Source: Echinometra lucunter
Lineage: Eukaryota; Echinodermata; Echinoidea; Camarodonta; Echinometridae
Length of the DNA stretch: 64,000 bases
Assembly: GCA_029962745.1 (NCBI GenBank)
Contig: CM057152.1
Location: 20,891,310 to 20,955,309 of the forward strand
Reading direction: 5' to 3'
In this document: in pieces, positions 60,564 through 64,000 of the stretch
Layout: each line of letters begins with the position of its first letter
How positions within the stretch are numbered: position 1 is the first letter of the stretch
Made by a program: the position numbers and the translations under genes
Notes under the pieces: model-generated
What the model was told of the DNA's origin: nothing
What the model saw: the letters and a program-made list of their open reading frames with translations, nothing else
The model's database searches: none

Positions 60564-61898
60564 ATCACTTTCTATTTGACAATGTGGTAGTGCCTTCATT
60601 GTGTAGATCATGTGATTTCTTTTAATTGGCGTTTTTTTGTGTTTTTTTTGTGCGCATGTGTTTGTGTTTTGTTTCTTGTGTTTGTTTATTTGTTTTTTCT
60701 AAGTTAGCTAGAAATAATATTGAATTTAACTAGATGGTAAATGATGTATGACTTTTAACTACTTCTCGTGATGTGCAGTTCCATTTCCAGATAGAATACC
60801 TTCCACTTTACACAAGTAAAGTTTTGCAATCTAAAATTGAATGCACGTATCTGCCAAAGATAACACCATACCGGTGAGCTACAACCCCAAACTTGTATCT
60901 GAATAGGGACAAATGAATCAGAATTCTTTTCATATTTAAATCAAAATTCCCTCCAAAATTTGATGTCTTCATAAACTTCTTTCCAAACCATTCCACTGCT
61001 ACCTTCCTATTTAAGATTCTACAAATCAAATTATTACCTCACAAAAAACAACAACAAAAAAAAATCTTTACAATGACATAACTGGAGAAAATTGTAAGTA
61101 AAATCATATGCCTTTGAATGTTTCTCACTAAAAGGACTTACAGTAGACATAAACTCAGGATAAACTGGGAGCAAAATCAACCAAAAATCAAATTACCCTT
61201 GGATAAAAAAGCATTTATCCTCAACAGCTTATTTCTTATAACTTGGTTTTAAGAAATAGTGGGAACAACACTTCTATAACCAAAGAACTAACAAGTATAC
61301 ACAATTCTTTTTTAAAAAATGGAAATTCATAAAGCCTATCTAAATAAACTGAAAATTTGACATAACCCCAAATGCAGATTTCAAAATACCTTTCCACTTA
61401 ATTCCAAATTAAATAATACAAATTTCTTCCTTCAATTTAATTTTTTCTCAAATTAATTTGTAGCTCTAGCTACTGATAGCTTGCTTAACTCCTCCAGTAG
61501 GATAAAGGAAGAGAAAGCTTTCATATACTATGCTGTACGGTCTAATGAGTCAATGCATTCACAGATTTGTATTTGACAATCATTTTGTCTTTAAAATCTG
61601 GCAATCATCATAGATGATCGTGAAAAATTACCTGCACAGCTTGTCTTGTAGGTCTTACTGTTTTTCAGTCAGTGATTGCCTCTACTTGCAGCTTAAATCT
61701 TCTTCTAAACGGCACAGAGAAGATGATTCTGTCTGCCAAACTTCGCACTCGGCTATTCATCACCTCAAGCGGAAACAAACTTGATCACAGCACGCATCTT
61801 TAGTCTTTGCGCAAATCATCAAAAAACGAATGAAACCAACGTGAAAAGAAAGGTCCAATATGCAACGCTATTGTCCATGTTTGCAACTCCCTCGTTCT
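60564..61898. other. PCMT1 3' untranslated/flanking region
   Basis: AT-rich sequence downstream of the PCMT1 stop. A minus-strand AATAAA (TTTATT, 60685-60690) is a candidate end. No exon-like frame. Confidence 0.4.
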
Positions 61899-63742
61899 TT
61901 ACTTCCACTTGCCTGGCCACTGCTGGTCTTTACCCGTGAGGGGTACGTAGACCACGCCCATGAGGGTCTTCTTCGTGACCTGTCCATCTACGGTCTTGTC
62001 GTACTGCTCTAGATTCTGAGCCGCTCCCTGGGGTCCCACGGGTATAATTAGACGACCGCCTGGCTTCAGCTGCTCAATTAGCTGTTGAGAGGATGTATTA
62101 AGCATTCAATGATAAATGTAAGCAAATGGTTTCTGAAATGTAACATGTGGTTGGATTTTTTCTACATGCAAATTCTAGACAGTATAGCTTTATATTAGAA
62201 TTTATTGAAACATTATATCATAGAAAAAAGCATACAGGTATGTATTTTCAATGAACTTTTCACATTCTCACACAGCAGCATATTTTGGCTGAGAACAAAA
62301 ATCATTGATGACAAACTCTCTTGTCTAAAAAGAATAAATATTAAGCGATCAAACAATTTTCCCTATCGCATATAGCTCTCAAAATCCCAACACTGCTGGC
62401 GTTCTAATTTGAGGTTATGTAAATCAGTAGATTTGGGGAGAAGGGTACTTCTGGTATGCACAGCTGTTGAAATTTTGTTGAAATTTCATTCCTTGGCTAT
62501 ATACTGTGATGTATATACTTTGGATATTCATACAAAGTTAATGAGTGGACTGGAAAAAGGGGATCCACTTTTTTTCTAATGTTTTTTTTTTCTTTCCTTG
62601 CCCATTCTACAATTTCTTTTGTCTACATACTGTCAAAATAATGTCTGAATTTTTATATGACTATTTGTTTGTTTTTTTTTTTTCAAAATTCGGGAGAATA
62701 TTACTGGTACTCATACTCACTGCTTGTGGTAAGGTTGGAGCAGCTGCACCTACATGGATTGCATCATATGGGGCACCAGCTGCATACCCTTGCCTTCCAT
62801 CACCAACTGTCAATCAAATTTATAAAAGAGAGAGAGAGAGAGTTCAAAATTGTTTAGATTGTAGATTCTGTTCCTTGCTAAGATTTCTTCTTTGTAGGTT
62901 TTCTGGTTTTCCAGTTCACCTGTGAGGTCTATATTCTGGTTCCTTCAAACAATCCATATTTGGATTCGGTCGTATGACTGTAGGCAAGTTAGGACAACCA
63001 AGGTTATCAGACATCATGAATACGAGAATAACAACTTGGACAATTAGTCTGCGTGAGAATGATCTTCCTCTTGAGACTGACAACAGATCAATTTTACTTG
63101 GTTGGTTTAGGTATGGAATAGAATGACCGACACACAATGATACCAGGCAAATTATGAGGCAGTAAAGATAAAGTGGAGTTCTGCTGTGACCATAATGTGA
63201 GAGAAACTGTTCCAAAGCAACTGGGAGAGTTATAAAACACCGGTGTCCAGTGTAAGATTTGGAGATTATCGAATTGATAAGAAATTCAGTTACTTAACAC
63301 AAATCTGGCATGAATGTTTCCCCTGAACTTTTCAGCTTTTTCTTGTCATATTTCCAATATGAAGGCATTTGAAGAGTAATCCTTTCTAGGGGATATTTTT
63401 ACTATGATATTCTTCCTAACTGGCAAGGAAAGAATGAGAAAGTTCACAAATCATTTTCCACCTTTCCCAGAACTCAAGCTTCTGTTTAAAAACATCTACA
63501 ATCGTTATTCTTTACTGCAATTCTTTACAGCTTATCTCACTGACGGAGCTTGTTAGTGCTTCACAATGAAGTGAACTGAATAACAATTCTAATAATATCG
63601 AAAGTCATCACTGCAACTTACCAACTAGCTGCATCCTGCCTGACGTTAGTAGATCTGGATTGTCTTTTTCTATATTCTTCCTCGATCTATCTACTAGTTC
63701 TTTGATGTGGTCTATTCCTACTACCTTCCCTGTGGATCCAAC
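61899..63742 (-). CDS. PCMT1: Protein-L-isoaspartate O-methyltransferase, 3' three coding exons (partial)
   Basis: Exons in coding order are 63742-63622, 62806-62721 and 62081-61899 (stop TAA at 61901-61899), with GT-AG borders and matching phases. They encode the last 129 residues. The enzyme is cytosolic and uses S-adenosylmethionine to methylate L-isoaspartyl residues, starting their repair. Visible are [14 protein letters not shown] (SAM-binding acidic loop), [39 protein letters not shown] and [10 protein letters not shown], all hallmarks of the PCMT family and nearly the same as human PCMT1. The C-terminus is ..QWPGKWK. The N-terminal half with motif DVGSGSG lies beyond the right edge. 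Confidence 0.96.
62082..62720. other. PCMT1 last intron
   Basis: AT-rich with T-runs at 62582 and 62674. No feature recognised. Confidence 0.5.
62825..63621. other. PCMT1 second-last intron visible here
   Basis: Begins with a (GA)n run (62828-62842). A block near 63345-63420 (GGAGTAATCCTTTCTAGGGG-like, then ACTATGATATTCTTCC) resembles 57278-57325, so a dispersed repeat is present twice. Otherwise unremarkable. Confidence 0.5.
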
Positions 63743-64000
63743 CTGAAAAAAAGAAAGAAAAATAAGTAATTAATTTACAGAGCCAATGCACGATGTGAAA
63801 TGCTCTCATTTGCTTTCTGCTTTAGTAATCTAAAAAATTTTATTTTTAAAAATATTTTTAAGAAATATTTCAACAGTCAAAACCAAGATCTTTATGACAA
63901 CCGTAACTACTACTATCATTAATATCCTATCCAATTTCATTGTAGCTGCTACTTCTACCATTTGCAACATTTGCACAGTTATGGTGAAAATAAACAAAAG

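Overview
This is metazoan nuclear DNA: split genes with GT-AG introns, very AT-rich spacers, long microsatellites, and dense small transposons. Protein similarity to vertebrates is high but the noncoding DNA is marine-invertebrate in style. tRNA-derived SINEs, CR1/L2-type LINE tails, many TTAA-flanked MITEs, and a histone-type 3' hairpin followed by the sea-urchin downstream element CAAGAAAGA all point to an echinoderm, probably a sea urchin. The species is inference.

Four genes can be modelled exon by exon with agreeing splice phases. (1) 4305-8275, plus: the last five coding exons of the prolyl-tRNA synthetase part of EPRS. (2) 13280-23197, minus: a complete seven-exon organic solute transporter alpha (SLC51A-like) gene of 342 residues. 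(3) 27015-54026, plus: a complete sixteen-exon gene for a 1160-residue ankyrin-repeat/coiled-coil protein that I cannot name. (4) 61899-63742, minus: the last three coding exons of PCMT1, protein-L-isoaspartate O-methyltransferase. EPRS and SLC51A converge, SLC51A and the ankyrin gene diverge with 3.8 kb between start codons, and the ankyrin gene and PCMT1 converge. No functional link between the four genes is evident.

Region by region: 1-4300 holds a LINE reverse-transcriptase remnant, two inverted-repeat elements whose cores are tandem repeats rich in AGGTCA half-sites, and a TTAA-flanked MITE. 8276-13279 is the EPRS 3' flank with two more MITEs and a broken SAP-like relic. 13498-23148 is SLC51A intron, loaded with foldback elements, a nested hAT-like pair with exact 8-bp target duplications, and a 193-bp palindrome. 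23198-27014 is the divergent intergenic region. 27459-53925 is ankyrin-gene intron with two SINEs, a third AGGTCA-rich tandem element, several TIR elements, tandem duplications, a decayed duplicate of its own exon 5, and three related hairpin elements. 54027-61898 is the 3' flank of the ankyrin gene and PCMT1.

The most unusual structure is in introns of the ankyrin gene. At 44101-44188 a near-complete hammerhead ribozyme fold is followed by a histone-mRNA-type stem-loop with a UUUC loop and, exactly 11 nt later, a CAAGAAA element. A second copy at 51131-51239 has a decayed hammerhead-like hairpin, a perfect 6-bp histone-type stem-loop and CAAGAAAGA at the same 11-nt spacing. This suggests a retroelement family that combines ribozyme self-cleavage with histone-type 3' end formation.
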